Shown here piece after piece: positions 26,784-37,729 of a stretch of 64,000 nucleotides of DNA (position 1 is the first letter of the stretch; every line of letters begins with the position of its first letter). The position numbers were made by a program, and so were the translations under genes. The notes beneath the pieces are model-generated. The model searched no databases and was not told the DNA's origin. It was given only the letters and a program-made list of their open reading frames with translations. The stretch spans positions 1,612,001-1,676,000 of the forward strand of contig NZ_VMBG01000001.1 of assembly GCF_007559335.1 (NCBI RefSeq), read 5' to 3'. Source of the DNA: Rariglobus hedericola (GTDB taxonomy: Bacteria; Verrucomicrobiota; Verrucomicrobiia; Opitutales; Opitutaceae).

Positions 26784-29700
26784 ACCTCCGCACTCCCTTC
26801 ATCCACCGCCGCGACGATGCCGGCGATGGCCTTCAGGTCTCCCACCGTTTCCGAATACACCACGGGCGGCACGTCACCAAAGGCCAGCACGCGCACGTCG
26901 CCCGCCTGCGGATCGTCATACGTGTAACTGCCGCGCTTCACGCTGTCCGCACGCACGAAGCGCGCCGCACCCAGCGTGATCGTCTCCATCGGATCCACGC
27001 CGATGTAGAGTCCTTCGATTTCGAGCGACACTTCCACACCCGCGCCGGGAAACGCCTTGAAATATCCGGCCACCCCGCCCGCATCGACCACCGATCCGCG
27101 CATCCAGCCGCGTCGTTCCGCCCGCGAACGGAATGTGCCCGCGCCTACGGACCGATCCTTGGCCACGGCCAGTTCGCGCCGGTTCGCATGCAGCGGATCA
27201 AGCCTCTCAACCGCCCGATCCAGTTGCGGAAACGGAGGCGTCACCTTGAAGCGCCCCAAGTGCGCGCGCCAGGCCGACACCGCCTCGGTCTCCAGTTCCA
27301 GCGGATGCACCATCCCGATGCATGCATCCTTCTCGGGCAGTTCCTCCAACGCGCCCGCCGCATCCGCGAGCAGCCCGTTCGGATAACGACGGAAGCACCG
27401 CAGCAACGCGCCGTCGATTCCATACACGCCCCACACCAGACGCGTGGCATACGCCCGCAGCACCGGATGGGTTTCATACAGTTCGCGCCACCGCGCTACC
27501 GGCCAACGCCGCTGCCGCACGAGCGCGAGTTCCAGCCGCACCGCCTGCCCCTTGGCGGCCTCGCGAAGCAGTTTCCCGAGTTCCTTAACCTCGGCCTTGA
27601 GTGCATCGGGAGCGGACGTCGGCAATCCCTTAAGCGTCTTGTCCGAATCGGGATCGGACCAACTCAACTTCAGCTCGACGCCCAGTTCCGCCCGCGCCAT
27701 ACCGCCCTCCCAGGCAAAATCACGCACGCCTTCCGCATCGAAGCCAAACGTCGGCACGACCACGTCGCCCAGTTCATCCGCCGACAGGCCGCGCGCCGCG
27801 GCCGCCGCCTGAAACGCCTGCGCCGCCGCCGTGCCGATGTTGCGCTGCTTGCTGCGATACCGCGTCGCCAATGCGTCGAGCAACATGAGCGCCTCGTTGC
27901 TCCCCTGAAGCGCGATGGCCTGCGCCGCATATTCCGCGAGTTTTCCACGCGACGCCTCGCACCACTTTGGTATCCAGGAATTCAACACCGACAAAATCCG
28001 CGTGTCGCCGAGCACTCCCGCCACCGCCAGCGCCCAACGATCCTTCGCGTCCTGCGGAGAAACCAGCCACGCGTTCAGGATCCCGAGCGCAAAGTCCCCG
28101 GACCGCGCCCGGTCGAGCTGCGACAGCACGCCGTTCAGATCGGGAGCGGCTTCAATCGCCTTGTGCGCAGCCTGCGTCGCCAGCACATGCGCAATCACAG
28201 CCTCCCCTACCCGCACACCTTCGGCTCCGTAAAGCGGCGGCAACACTGTCACGTCGATCCAACCAGCTCCCGGTGTCTTCGTCACACGCTTCTGCCCTGC
28301 GAGTCGTTTCTCCAGCTCCGCCAATCCGGCCGGCAATGCGGCCGTTCCAGCGACCACCGGCCCCGCTCCCTTCACTCCCAGGGCTTCACGGATCGCCGCG
28401 CGCACTGCGGACGACTTCTCCGCCTCAAGGGCGGCCCCCAATGCGACGATCACCTTGGGATCGTCAATTTGGTTCAACAAGGCGACTGCACCGAGCCGGC
28501 TATCCGCCTTGCGTGAACCGAGACGCTCGATCGCAGGCCAGAGCGCCTCTTTCCCCATTACGTGAAACAACGCCCCTGCGGCATGGGCACGAATCTGCTT
28601 CGACGAATCGGCCAGACACTCCCACCAAGCGGCGACAAACCACGCCGGCCGATGCTGCGCCAAAACCGCGAGAATCGGCTCGCGCTCGTTGACCACCGTC
28701 ACCGTAGCGAGCAGTCCAAGACTAAGCTCAGTCGCTTTCGGCGCTACGTCCTCCGACGCGTGGACGACCAACGCCTTTACAGCCGCTTGCTTCCCTTGCC
28801 AGCTGGACTCACTCAACAACGCGAACACTTCTGCGCCCCCAGTCGAAAGTGCGCGAGCAGCCGCGGCATAACCGGCCTCATATTGTTCCGGTCCGACATA
28901 CGGATGCCCCTGATAAAGCTTTCGCTTCAGTATCTCACCCAATACACCCACCGCGAGTTTCGGAGCGCTTTCGGCAAGCATTTCGAGCAAAGCAGGAGAT
29001 GCGGAGATCTCTGGTCGGGCCGCATACTTCAGGAAATCAGGATGATGCTTTATCCCGCGTAGTTTGATCAGGTCCACCAAAACCTCCGCCTGATTTGCGG
29101 GCGTCGGACACTGCTCCATATAAAGAATGCCATCCGCATCAAACAATGCGTTGCCCGCGATTAATGCGTTGATCCGCTTCGGTTCGATCTTAGCCAAGCC
29201 CCCGTTGACGGCCACGGCTTGATCGAGCCAGAACCGGGCGTCGGCCGGACGTTCCATCGCCACGGCTGTCAGCAAGTATTGGCACAAACCGTCGTCCACA
29301 TCGATTGCGTCGCTCAGCTCCGCCTGACTTAGGCCCAAAATATACGTCTCAAATGTGGTAGGCCGCAACGGCGGGCGGCCAGGCCGGTCCCAACCGCGCA
29401 CCCAGCCGCTGAACGAACTCGAATAAGATGTCCACGAGATCAAATTCATCAGGTCGTCGATGTGCTGCAAGGGCTTCAAAACTATCTCCAGAAGCTTTCG
29501 CCCCTCTGCCTCAACCCCTTCGCTTTCCCGATCCACCACAACACGCATCACACCGTCGATGAGGCCATGAAAATTAGGCCAGCGACGACTCGGATGCGCC
29601 GCATAAAGTCCCGCCGCGAATTCAGCCACACGTTCTTCGATAACGCCCCACGGATAAGTCGCCCCCACGCGGCGGCCCAACTTGTTTATTTCTTCCGCAT

Positions 29701-29851
29701 GTGACGGAGTGGCAATGCGCGTGATCCACGCAAAATCTCCGGATTCGATGAACGCCTGAAGGCACTTGGCAAACTCCACGTCTTCGCTCTTCGCACTCGC
29801 GGCGAGACGTTGGATATATTCCGGCAAGGACAGATCGTCGTTCTTCGACAT
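26780..29851 (-). CDS. DUF4132-domain protein (YehI/MolR-like)
   Basis: Large protein of 1023 aa, mostly helical, probably HEAT-like repeats in the middle (about 430-640). The C-terminal third is the DUF4132 region, with THPVLRAYATRLVWGVYG, ACIGMVHPLELE, AWRAHLG and PPFPQLDRAVERL, ending in a beta-rich part. It has no membrane segment. The function of the family is unknown. It starts 38 bases after the MoxR gene, the only gap in the operon, and overlaps the DUF5682 gene by 4 bases. Confidence 0.85.
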   Translation of the reverse strand: MSKNDDLSLPEYIQRLAASAKSEDVEFAKCLQAFIESGDFAWITRIATPSHAEEINKLGRRVGATYPWGVIEERVAEFAAGLYAAHPSRRWPNFHGLIDGVMRVVVDRESEGVEAEGRKLLEIVLKPLQHIDDLMNLISWTSYSSSFSGWVRGWDRPGRPPLRPTTFETYILGLSQAELSDAIDVDDGLCQYLLTAVAMERPADARFWLDQAVAVNGGLAKIEPKRINALIAGNALFDADGILYMEQCPTPANQAEVLVDLIKLRGIKHHPDFLKYAARPEISASPALLEMLAESAPKLAVGVLGEILKRKLYQGHPYVGPEQYEAGYAAAARALSTGGAEVFALLSESSWQGKQAAVKALVVHASEDVAPKATELSLGLLATVTVVNEREPILAVLAQHRPAWFVAAWWECLADSSKQIRAHAAGALFHVMGKEALWPAIERLGSRKADSRLGAVALLNQIDDPKVIVALGAALEAEKSSAVRAAIREALGVKGAGPVVAGTAALPAGLAELEKRLAGQKRVTKTPGAGWIDVTVLPPLYGAEGVRVGEAVIAHVLATQAAHKAIEAAPDLNGVLSQLDRARSGDFALGILNAWLVSPQDAKDRWALAVAGVLGDTRILSVLNSWIPKWCEASRGKLAEYAAQAIALQGSNEALMLLDALATRYRSKQRNIGTAAAQAFQAAAAARGLSADELGDVVVPTFGFDAEGVRDFAWEGGMARAELGVELKLSWSDPDSDKTLKGLPTSAPDALKAEVKELGKLLREAAKGQAVRLELALVRQRRWPVARWRELYETHPVLRAYATRLVWGVYGIDGALLRCFRRYPNGLLADAAGALEELPEKDACIGMVHPLELETEAVSAWRAHLGRFKVTPPFPQLDRAVERLDPLHANRRELAVAKDRSVGAGTFRSRAERRGWMRGSVVDAGGVAGYFKAFPGAGVEVSLEIEGLYIGVDPMETITLGAARFVRADSVKRGSYTYDDPQAGDVRVLAFGDVPPVVYSETVGDLKAIAGIVAAVDEGSAEV

Positions 29852-29889
29852 AGGAAAACAGATCGGATTTTACTCAGGATTCGCCTCTT

Positions 29890-30972
29890 TCACTTCATCT
29901 GATCCCGGCACGCGCGATACAGGTCTTTCCAGCCGTCGCGTTCCTTGACGACAGTCTCGAGGTATTCGCGAAAAACCACCGGATCCTGCACCGGATCTTT
30001 CACAATCGCACCCACCATGCTGGAGGCGATGTCGGCGGCCTTCAGCGTGCCGTCGCCAAAATGCGCGGCGAGCGCGAGTCCGCTCGTCACCACGCTGATC
30101 GCCTCCGCCGTGCTCAGCGTGCCGCTCGGGCTCTTCACCTTCGACTTGCCGTCCTCTGTCGAACCGCTGCGCAACTCACGGAAAATCGCCACCACGCGGC
30201 GGATCTCCTGCAACGCCGGCGGCTGCGCCGGCAGCGAAAGCGCCTTGCTCATCGAGGCAACCCGCTGGCTCACAATCGCCACTTCTTCGTCGATGGTCGC
30301 AGGCAGCGGAAGCACCACGACGTTGAAGCGCCGCTGCAACGCGCTCGACAGCTCGTTCACGCCGCGGTCGCGGTTGTTCGCAGTGGCGATCACGTTAAAC
30401 CCCTTCGCGGCCAGCACCTCGCGGCCGAGCTCGGGCACGGGCAGGGTTTTCTCGGAGAGAATGGTGATTAACGTATCCTGCACGTCGGAAGGCATGCGCG
30501 TCAGTTCCTCGACCCGGCACAGGCGCCCTTCACGCATCGCCCGCATGATCGGACTCGGCACCAGCGCGGCGTCGCTCGGCCCCTCGGCAATGAGTCGCGC
30601 GTAATTCCATCCGTAACGCATCGCCTCCTCACCCGTGCCCGCCGTGCCTTGCACCAGCAAGGTCGAGTCGCCGCTGATCGCCGCCGCGAGGTGCTCCGAC
30701 ACCCAGCTCTTCGCCGTGCCGGGCACGCCGAGCAACAACAGCGCCCTGTCCGTCGCCAACGTGGACACCGCCACCTCGATGGTGCGCCGGTCGCCGATGT
30801 ATTTCGGCGTGATCACCGTGCCGTCGGCGAGCGTCTTGCCGAGCAGGTAGTCGGTCACCGCCCACGGCGACAATTTCCACTGCGGCGGACGCGGACGGTC
30901 GTCCTGCGCCCCGAGGGCGGTGAGTTCGTGGGCGTAGTCGGTCTCGGCGTGGGCGCGCAGCGCGGTGTTCAT
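29890..30972 (-). CDS. MoxR-family AAA+ ATPase (YehL-like)
   Basis: ATPase of 360 aa. Walker A is GVPGTAKSW (about residue 90). Walker B reads LCRVEELTRMP, with Glu where most MoxR proteins have Asp, followed by DVQDTLITILSEK. Sensor 1 is FNVIATANNRDRG and the arginine-finger region is LSSALQRRFNVV. MoxR ATPases remodel partners, often for cofactor insertion, together with a VWA protein, here encoded three genes downstream. The ATG at 30972 overlaps the DUF5691 gene stop; the frame is open much further upstream but overlaps that gene. Confidence 0.92.
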   Translation of the reverse strand: MNTALRAHAETDYAHELTALGAQDDRPRPPQWKLSPWAVTDYLLGKTLADGTVITPKYIGDRRTIEVAVSTLATDRALLLLGVPGTAKSWVSEHLAAAISGDSTLLVQGTAGTGEEAMRYGWNYARLIAEGPSDAALVPSPIMRAMREGRLCRVEELTRMPSDVQDTLITILSEKTLPVPELGREVLAAKGFNVIATANNRDRGVNELSSALQRRFNVVVLPLPATIDEEVAIVSQRVASMSKALSLPAQPPALQEIRRVVAIFRELRSGSTEDGKSKVKSPSGTLSTAEAISVVTSGLALAAHFGDGTLKAADIASSMVGAIVKDPVQDPVVFREYLETVVKERDGWKDLYRACRDQMK

Positions 30973-32492
30973 GATGGAATGGAAACGGTGAAGGCTTGAT
31001 GGACTTGCTGACGAAATTCGATGGCTCGCAAGAGTTCCTCCGCCGGTGAGGACAGTTCGGACAGCGCGGCGAGCCGGCGCACCGCCTCGCCCGCCGTCGC
31101 CAGCGGCAGACGGCGGGCGAGCTCCCGGGCGTGGTTCGATTGCAGGCGGGGATACGGCTTGGCCTGAAACGCCGCCAGACAGCGTTGTAGCGCCTCCCGC
31201 GCGGCGGCATCCGGCAGGTGAAACCTCGTGCAAAACAACAACTCGAAATACAGCCCCTCGCCCGCATCCGTCGCCGGCACGGCGGCCAGCACGCGCGCGC
31301 CCGCCTCGGGATCGAGCACCGTCAACAAACGCGGCAACACCTCGGCAGGCGACGGCGCGGCCTTGGGCCAGTCGGCGAGTCCGATGAGATGCAGTGCAAA
31401 TGCCTCTGCGTTTTCCTTCTCCGGCGCGGCGGTCGCCGCGTCGATCCAACCGAGCAAAATGATCTCGCGCCACTCGTCGTCACGATTGAGTGCGAAGAGT
31501 TTTTCCACACCCACATCAAGCCGGCTCGTCCACGCGGAGAGCGGCACGCTCGCAATCCATTGCCGCGCCCAGAACGCTCGCGGCCCCGTGCCCGCCGGTG
31601 GTTTTTCTTCGATTCCGTCCGCCTTCCACGCGGCGTCAAAAGTCTCCGGCAGGCGTAACGCAAGCCGGCGCATCATCAGCATGCCCTCAATCACGACCAT
31701 GGAGGCGACCAGTGTCCGCGCCCGCTGGGAAAACGCCGATTCGGGCAGTCTCAGCAGACTCGCGCGCGCGGACAACCGCACCTCGCGGCGGCGATCACGC
31801 AGCGCCTCGCCCTCGAGTAGCGCAACGTCCTGCGACGTCGGTGCCTCGGCCAACACCGTGGTGAAACGCTCGCGCTCCTCACCCGTGGCCCCCGCCCAGG
31901 CCTTGGCCAGCGCCTCCGCCGCGCGAGTCGGATCGCTGGCGCGGGTTTGCCTCAGCCAGGCGATCCGCTCGGACAACTCTCCCGTCTCCCACGCCGTGTC
32001 CTCGACCTTCGCGGTTTCAAGCACCCGCCGCCACTCGTCGGCACGACGCGCCAGCCACACACCTCGCTCGCCCAACACCGGCAGCACCGCCTCGCGCAAG
32101 GAGCGTTCCCGCGAGGCCACTCGCAGGAGCGCCGGCAAATCACGAAAACGCACCCGGCATTTGCGCGCCGCCGCCAAGGCAAGCCACTCGGACAGCACTA
32201 CCGCGTGCTCACCCGCCAGCATGCGCCGCAGCAATGCGGACGCGCCCGCCGGACACGCAGACAAGCTTTCCTCCGGCGCTGGATCGGGCTCGGGTGCAGA
32301 GTCTTTCACGGCCACCGCCCCTGCACCTCGCGCCGAGGCAACCAGCGCCATCGCCGAGAGCGCGGCGGTTTCGCGTGCCGTCCAGTCCAATCCCGCCCAC
32401 GCCTCGGCCAGCACCGGATGCGGCGCGGACGGCGGCGCAGTCATGCGTTCGGTGCCCAGCAAGGTGAGGATGCTGAAGGGATCGCGGTTCAT
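30969..32492 (-). CDS. DUF5691 protein
   Basis: Protein of 507 aa, helical and rich in Ala, Arg and Leu, with repeated armadillo/HEAT-like helices. The start MNRDPFSILTLLGTERM is the family opening and fits the ATG at 32492, which overlaps the SWIM gene stop; upstream in-frame codons are not used. It has no signal peptide or catalytic motif that I can see. It occurs in such MoxR/SWIM clusters and may be a scaffold; its function is unknown. Confidence 0.82.
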   Translation of the reverse strand: MNRDPFSILTLLGTERMTAPPSAPHPVLAEAWAGLDWTARETAALSAMALVASARGAGAVAVKDSAPEPDPAPEESLSACPAGASALLRRMLAGEHAVVLSEWLALAAARKCRVRFRDLPALLRVASRERSLREAVLPVLGERGVWLARRADEWRRVLETAKVEDTAWETGELSERIAWLRQTRASDPTRAAEALAKAWAGATGEERERFTTVLAEAPTSQDVALLEGEALRDRRREVRLSARASLLRLPESAFSQRARTLVASMVVIEGMLMMRRLALRLPETFDAAWKADGIEEKPPAGTGPRAFWARQWIASVPLSAWTSRLDVGVEKLFALNRDDEWREIILLGWIDAATAAPEKENAEAFALHLIGLADWPKAAPSPAEVLPRLLTVLDPEAGARVLAAVPATDAGEGLYFELLFCTRFHLPDAAAREALQRCLAAFQAKPYPRLQSNHARELARRLPLATAGEAVRRLAALSELSSPAEELLRAIEFRQQVHQAFTVSIPS

Positions 32493-33847
32493 CGTTCCAG
32501 ATTCTGCCGGGTGAGCGGCACCCACTCGTCGCCATCCGCAACCGCAAGGGGATCGAGTGCCTCGCCATCCCAAAGCACGGACATCGACGCAGCGTGCCCG
32601 CCGGTGATCGCCAGCAGCAGATCCCGCGTGTCCTCATCGGCGCTCAAGGGCAATGCGTCGCCACATGCATCGAGCAACGCGGCACCGCCCCCGCGCAAAA
32701 CGCCGAGACGCGCCGAAATCAGGACAGGCACCCGCGTGCGCCACGGGTTGAGCGCAAGCCCCGACGCATAGCGGACCAGCAAGCCCTCGATCGATTCCTC
32801 GCCGGGCGATTCTTTTTGCGCGGGGTTCGCCTGCGGATCAGAGCGCCATAAGGCGCGCAACGGTTCGACTCCCGGATAAAAACACAGTTCGCCGGTCAAA
32901 CTCCGGCCAGGCGGCCAGGTATCCACCGCCGGCTGCACCAGCGGACTCGTCCGGACCAGCTGAGCCCAGCGTCCGCTCGTCGATCCGCGCAACCAGGTAT
33001 TGGAGACGACCAGACGATCTTCTTCGCGCACAGTGCGCGCGGCGACGAACCAAGTGTCTTGCACCGGCGTCCCCGCCAACACCTGTTCCTGAGGCAGTGT
33101 CCAGCCGACCTGTTGTTCCAGTTCGATGCGCAGATCTTCGTCACATGCCTCGCGCTTCGCGTAGGCGACGAGCAGGAGGTGCAACCGTCCGAGATGCTCG
33201 GCGAGCCCGGCCTCCCACCCCGCACCGCCTCGCGCCGTCTCGGCGGCGTAACGCAGGCGGCGCGCCAAGCCGGTCGCCTGCGCATCGACCATGCGGCGGA
33301 TGATGTCGTCCCACGCGGCATGGGCGTTGAGTCCGGAATCGGCGAGGCCGCGTCGCGCCAAATCGGCCAGCCACTGCGAAAGCAACGCCACGCCGTCGTC
33401 CACGCGTCCGGCGCGCTTTTCCTGACGCTTTGCCTTCGCGGCTTCGTCAACTGGAGTGGCCGCGCCGGTGGCTTTTTGCTCGGCGCGTTCCTTGCTTTTT
33501 TCCTGGCGCTCGGCACGGCCTTCCAACCATTCGACCAGCCAGGCAGGACGGTTTTTATCGGTGAGCGCAGCGGGTGTGGTCGCCGCAATGAAAAGCAACC
33601 CGAGCGCGTGTTTGCAGGGGAATTTACGACTCGGACACGAGCACTTGGTGGACAACCCGTCGAGAGCAACGCGGGTTTGATACGGCTCTTTGCCTGATCC
33701 TTGGGCGAGTCCCCACAGTGCATCCGCGTCGGCACCCAAAAGCGTCCATTTGCGAGGTGCAGCCAGATCCCGGCCAGCCTTCAGCGACGCCGCATCCGGT
33801 GCCAGTGCGGTGATTTGATCGGGTGTGGGAAGGGCGGCCACGCGCAC
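32489..33847 (-). CDS. SWIM zinc-finger protein (YehQ-like)
   Basis: Protein of 452 aa. The SWIM finger CxCx(n)CxH is present: C69, C71, C78 and H80 in KCSCPSRKFPCKHALG, predicted to bind zinc and possibly DNA or protein. A lysine/glutamate-rich linker follows (about 110-150), then a helical domain and a beta-rich C-terminus. It is the first gene of the six-gene operon and begins with GTG at 33847; no better start is near. The gatB stop lies 62 bases upstream. Confidence 0.88.
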   Translation of the reverse strand: MRVAALPTPDQITALAPDAASLKAGRDLAAPRKWTLLGADADALWGLAQGSGKEPYQTRVALDGLSTKCSCPSRKFPCKHALGLLFIAATTPAALTDKNRPAWLVEWLEGRAERQEKSKERAEQKATGAATPVDEAAKAKRQEKRAGRVDDGVALLSQWLADLARRGLADSGLNAHAAWDDIIRRMVDAQATGLARRLRYAAETARGGAGWEAGLAEHLGRLHLLLVAYAKREACDEDLRIELEQQVGWTLPQEQVLAGTPVQDTWFVAARTVREEDRLVVSNTWLRGSTSGRWAQLVRTSPLVQPAVDTWPPGRSLTGELCFYPGVEPLRALWRSDPQANPAQKESPGEESIEGLLVRYASGLALNPWRTRVPVLISARLGVLRGGGAALLDACGDALPLSADEDTRDLLLAITGGHAASMSVLWDGEALDPLAVADGDEWVPLTRQNLER

Positions 33848-33909
33848 GGAGCGTGTGTGCTAGCGCGACAGGATCAAGTTTTTGCCGGCTGCTTGCGCAA
33901 AGAATTTAA

Positions 33910-35364
<1,455 letters not shown>

Positions 35365-35388
35365 TTAAAGTGGAGGAATCAGAGTTGG

Positions 35389-35428
35389 GTCACGGAGACG
35401 GAAGGAGGTTGCACAGAGCGTCACAGAG
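35389..35428 (+). repeat. 40-bp inverted repeat, copy 1 (flank of GxxExxY gene)
   Basis: This 40-base segment matches, in inverse orientation, 35799-35838 at 34 of 40 positions. The inner 19 bases differ at one position only (TGCACAGAGCG then CACAGAG). It overlaps the last codons of the GxxExxY gene and ends 25 bases upstream of the gatB start. Confidence 0.85.
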
Positions 35429-35798
35429 CGAGGCGACGGAGGCCACGTGTGAGGACGGTAGAGCGGAAGTTCATCAAGAGGCCCACATGGCAGTTAGAGA
35501 ATTTGAGATAAGTCAGCACCTGTGAATCGTGGATTTCTAAAAGCGACTCGACGGTTTTGATTTCAACCACGACCACTCCGTTGATCAGGAAGTCCAAACG
35601 ATAGGCGTCCTCGATTAAGAGATCTTTGTATTTAATCGGGCAGAGCTTTTGTTCCTCGAAAGGCACATTCCGCAACATCAACTCATGCGCCAGCGCACGT
35701 TGGTAAGCTGACTCCAAAAGCCCGGGCCCCAGCTCACGGTGAACCTCAATGGCCGCCCCAATCACCTGCTCGGTAAGTGCATTGATCTCGGTATTCAT
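35421..35798 (-). CDS. GxxExxY protein
   Basis: Protein of 125 aa with the motif GPGLLESAY that names the family, and a PD-(D/E)XK-like core: DFLINGVVVVEIKTVESL, then TYLKFSN and GLLMNF. It is a nuclease-like fold of unknown activity. The ATG at 35798 fits the family; the frame is open to 35840. Both ends are bordered by 40-bp inverted repeats, and the gene sits between gatA and gatB, so it looks like inserted cargo. Confidence 0.88.
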   Translation of the reverse strand: MNTEINALTEQVIGAAIEVHRELGPGLLESAYQRALAHELMLRNVPFEEQKLCPIKYKDLLIEDAYRLDFLINGVVVVEIKTVESLLEIHDSQVLTYLKFSNCHVGLLMNFRSTVLTRGLRRLAL

Positions 35799-35838
35799 CT
35801 CTGTGGCGCTCTGTGCATCCTCTTTCTGCCTCTGTGAC
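35799..35838 (-). repeat. 40-bp inverted repeat, copy 2 (flank of GxxExxY gene)
   Basis: Partner of 35389-35428 in opposite orientation. It abuts the GxxExxY start codon on one side and ends 5 bases before the gatA stop codon on the other. Confidence 0.85.
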
Positions 35839-35843
35839 AAAAA

Positions 35844-37322
35844 TCAGAGATTGGGAGTTTTACGGCTCCAGTCGTGCTTCGAGTCGTAAGCATGTGCGAT
35901 GGCCAGCAAATCGGCTTCCTTGAACGGCTGGCCGATCAATTGCATGCCAATGGGCAGGCCACTCGATGAGAAACCGCAGGGCACGCTGATGCCGGGTAAA
36001 CCCGCCAAGTTTACGCCGATGGTGTAAACATCGCACAGATACATCGCCAAGGGGTCGGCCTTGGCTCCGCGTTTGAACGCGGGCGTGGGCGTCGTAGGCG
36101 TGATGATCGCATCGACCTCGTTGTAGGCGTTGAGGAAATCCTGACGGATCAGCGTGCGGACTTTTTGTGCGCGCAGATAATACGCGTCGTAGTAACCGCT
36201 GCTCAGCACGTAGGTGCCGAGGATGATGCGGCGCTTCACCTCGGGACCAAAACCTTCGGCGCGCGACTTGTAGTATAGATCGACAATGTCCTTCGCGTCG
36301 GCCGAACGGTGCCCGTAGCGAATGCCGTCGTAGCGACTCAGATTCGAGGAACACTCGGCGGTCGCGATGATGTAGTAAACGCCGACGCCATACTCGGTGT
36401 GCGGCAGCGAGACCGGTTTGATTTCGCAGCCGAGCGATTTGTAGAACTCGATCGCTTTCTCGACGGCGGCGGCGACCTCGGGATCGAGGCCTTCGCCGAA
36501 GTATTCCTTCGGGATGCCGATGCGCCACGGACCTTTCTTTTCCTTCAACGCGGCGCGATAGTCGGGGATCTCAACTTTGACCGAGGTCGAATCGTTTTCG
36601 TCGTAACCGGCAATTGCTTGAAGCGTGATCGCGGCGTCTTCGACTGTGCGATTGAAGGGGCCGATCTGGTCGAGCGACGAGGCGAAGGCGATCAGGCCGA
36701 AACGCGAAACGAGGCCGTAGGTCGGCTTGAGACCGACGACATTGCAGAGCGCGGCCGGCTGGCGGATGGATCCGCCGGTGTCGGAGCCGAGCGTGGCGAT
36801 GGCTTCACCGGCCGCGAGCGCGGCGGCGCTGCCGCCGGAGGAACCGCCTGGGACGCAATCGAGGTTGTAGGGATTGCGCGTGGTGTGGAACGCGGAGTTC
36901 TCCGTGGAGGAACCCATGGCGAATTCGTCGAGATTCAGACGGCCCCAGATAACGGCACCGGCTTTTTTAAGCTTCTGTGTGACGGTCGCATCGTAGGGCG
37001 AAACGAAGTTCGCCAGCATCTTCGAGGATGCGGTGAGCGGCTGGCCGGTGACGGCGATTACGTCTTTGATACCGATCGGGATACCATCGAGCGGTCCGAG
37101 GGCTTGGCCGGCGGTGCGGCGCGCGTCGGACGCGGCGGCTTGCGCGAGGGCATCGGCGGCATCGAAGGAGTTAAACGCTTTGACGCGCTCATCGACCGCC
37201 TGCGTGCGGGCGATGACGGCCTGCGTGAGTTCAACCGACGTGATCTTGCCCGAGGCAAGTTCGTCGGCGAGCTGTGCGATGGTTTGGTTGAAAAGTTCGG
37301 TGGACATGGCGGCTGTGCTCAT
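35844..37322 (-). CDS. gatA: Asp/Glu-tRNA amidotransferase subunit A
   Basis: Glutaminase subunit of GatCAB, 492 aa, amidase-signature family. The Ser-Ser-Lys machinery is visible: the lysine in [10 protein letters not shown], and the serines in [19 protein letters not shown] and [16 protein letters not shown]. It releases ammonia from glutamine for subunit B. Its start overlaps the gatC stop by 4 bases; ATG 37307 is an alternative. gatB does not follow directly because of the inserted GxxExxY gene. Confidence 0.97.
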   Translation of the reverse strand: MSTAAMSTELFNQTIAQLADELASGKITSVELTQAVIARTQAVDERVKAFNSFDAADALAQAAASDARRTAGQALGPLDGIPIGIKDVIAVTGQPLTASSKMLANFVSPYDATVTQKLKKAGAVIWGRLNLDEFAMGSSTENSAFHTTRNPYNLDCVPGGSSGGSAAALAAGEAIATLGSDTGGSIRQPAALCNVVGLKPTYGLVSRFGLIAFASSLDQIGPFNRTVEDAAITLQAIAGYDENDSTSVKVEIPDYRAALKEKKGPWRIGIPKEYFGEGLDPEVAAAVEKAIEFYKSLGCEIKPVSLPHTEYGVGVYYIIATAECSSNLSRYDGIRYGHRSADAKDIVDLYYKSRAEGFGPEVKRRIILGTYVLSSGYYDAYYLRAQKVRTLIRQDFLNAYNEVDAIITPTTPTPAFKRGAKADPLAMYLCDVYTIGVNLAGLPGISVPCGFSSSGLPIGMQLIGQPFKEADLLAIAHAYDSKHDWSRKTPNL

Positions 37323-37609
37323 TCGACGACCTTGGGAACGACGATCATGTTGTCGCGCTGGGCGGGAGCGTTGCGGAGAACGTCTTCAACGGAGAGGCCC
37401 GGCTTGGCGACGTCGTCGGCCCAGACGTTGTAAATCGGGAAGGCGTGAGCGGTCGGTTCGACGCCATCGACGTTCACCTGCTTAAGCTTCTCGATGTTGG
37501 TCAGCACATCGGCGAGTTGGGCGGAGAATTTGACCTTTTCCTCGGGAGTGAGCGCGAGCCGGGCGAGGTTCGCGATGCGGTCGATGTTGAGATCTTCGTT
37601 GGCTGCCAT
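37319..37609 (-). CDS. gatC: Asp/Glu-tRNA amidotransferase subunit C
   Basis: Small subunit of 96 aa that holds GatA and GatB together. The family pattern is clear: [42 protein letters not shown] and the [11 protein letters not shown] end. The ATG at 37609 is used; the frame is open further upstream but outside the family. First gene of gatCA(B). Confidence 0.95.
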   Translation of the reverse strand: MAANEDLNIDRIANLARLALTPEEKVKFSAQLADVLTNIEKLKQVNVDGVEPTAHAFPIYNVWADDVAKPGLSVEDVLRNAPAQRDNMIVVPKVVE

Positions 37610-37729
37610 GGAGTTTGGATGAACCGATAGGGTGCAAGCCAACGCCCCCCGAGTGCAAGCCATGCCTATCTACAAAAATGAGGGAAAAGTGGCTGGCCCC
37701 CGTCCGGCCGAACCGTTCATCGTGGGCGC

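Noticed and set aside
26738-28516. 592-codon open frame opposite the DUF4132 gene
   Set aside because: Arg/His-rich shadow of a real gene.
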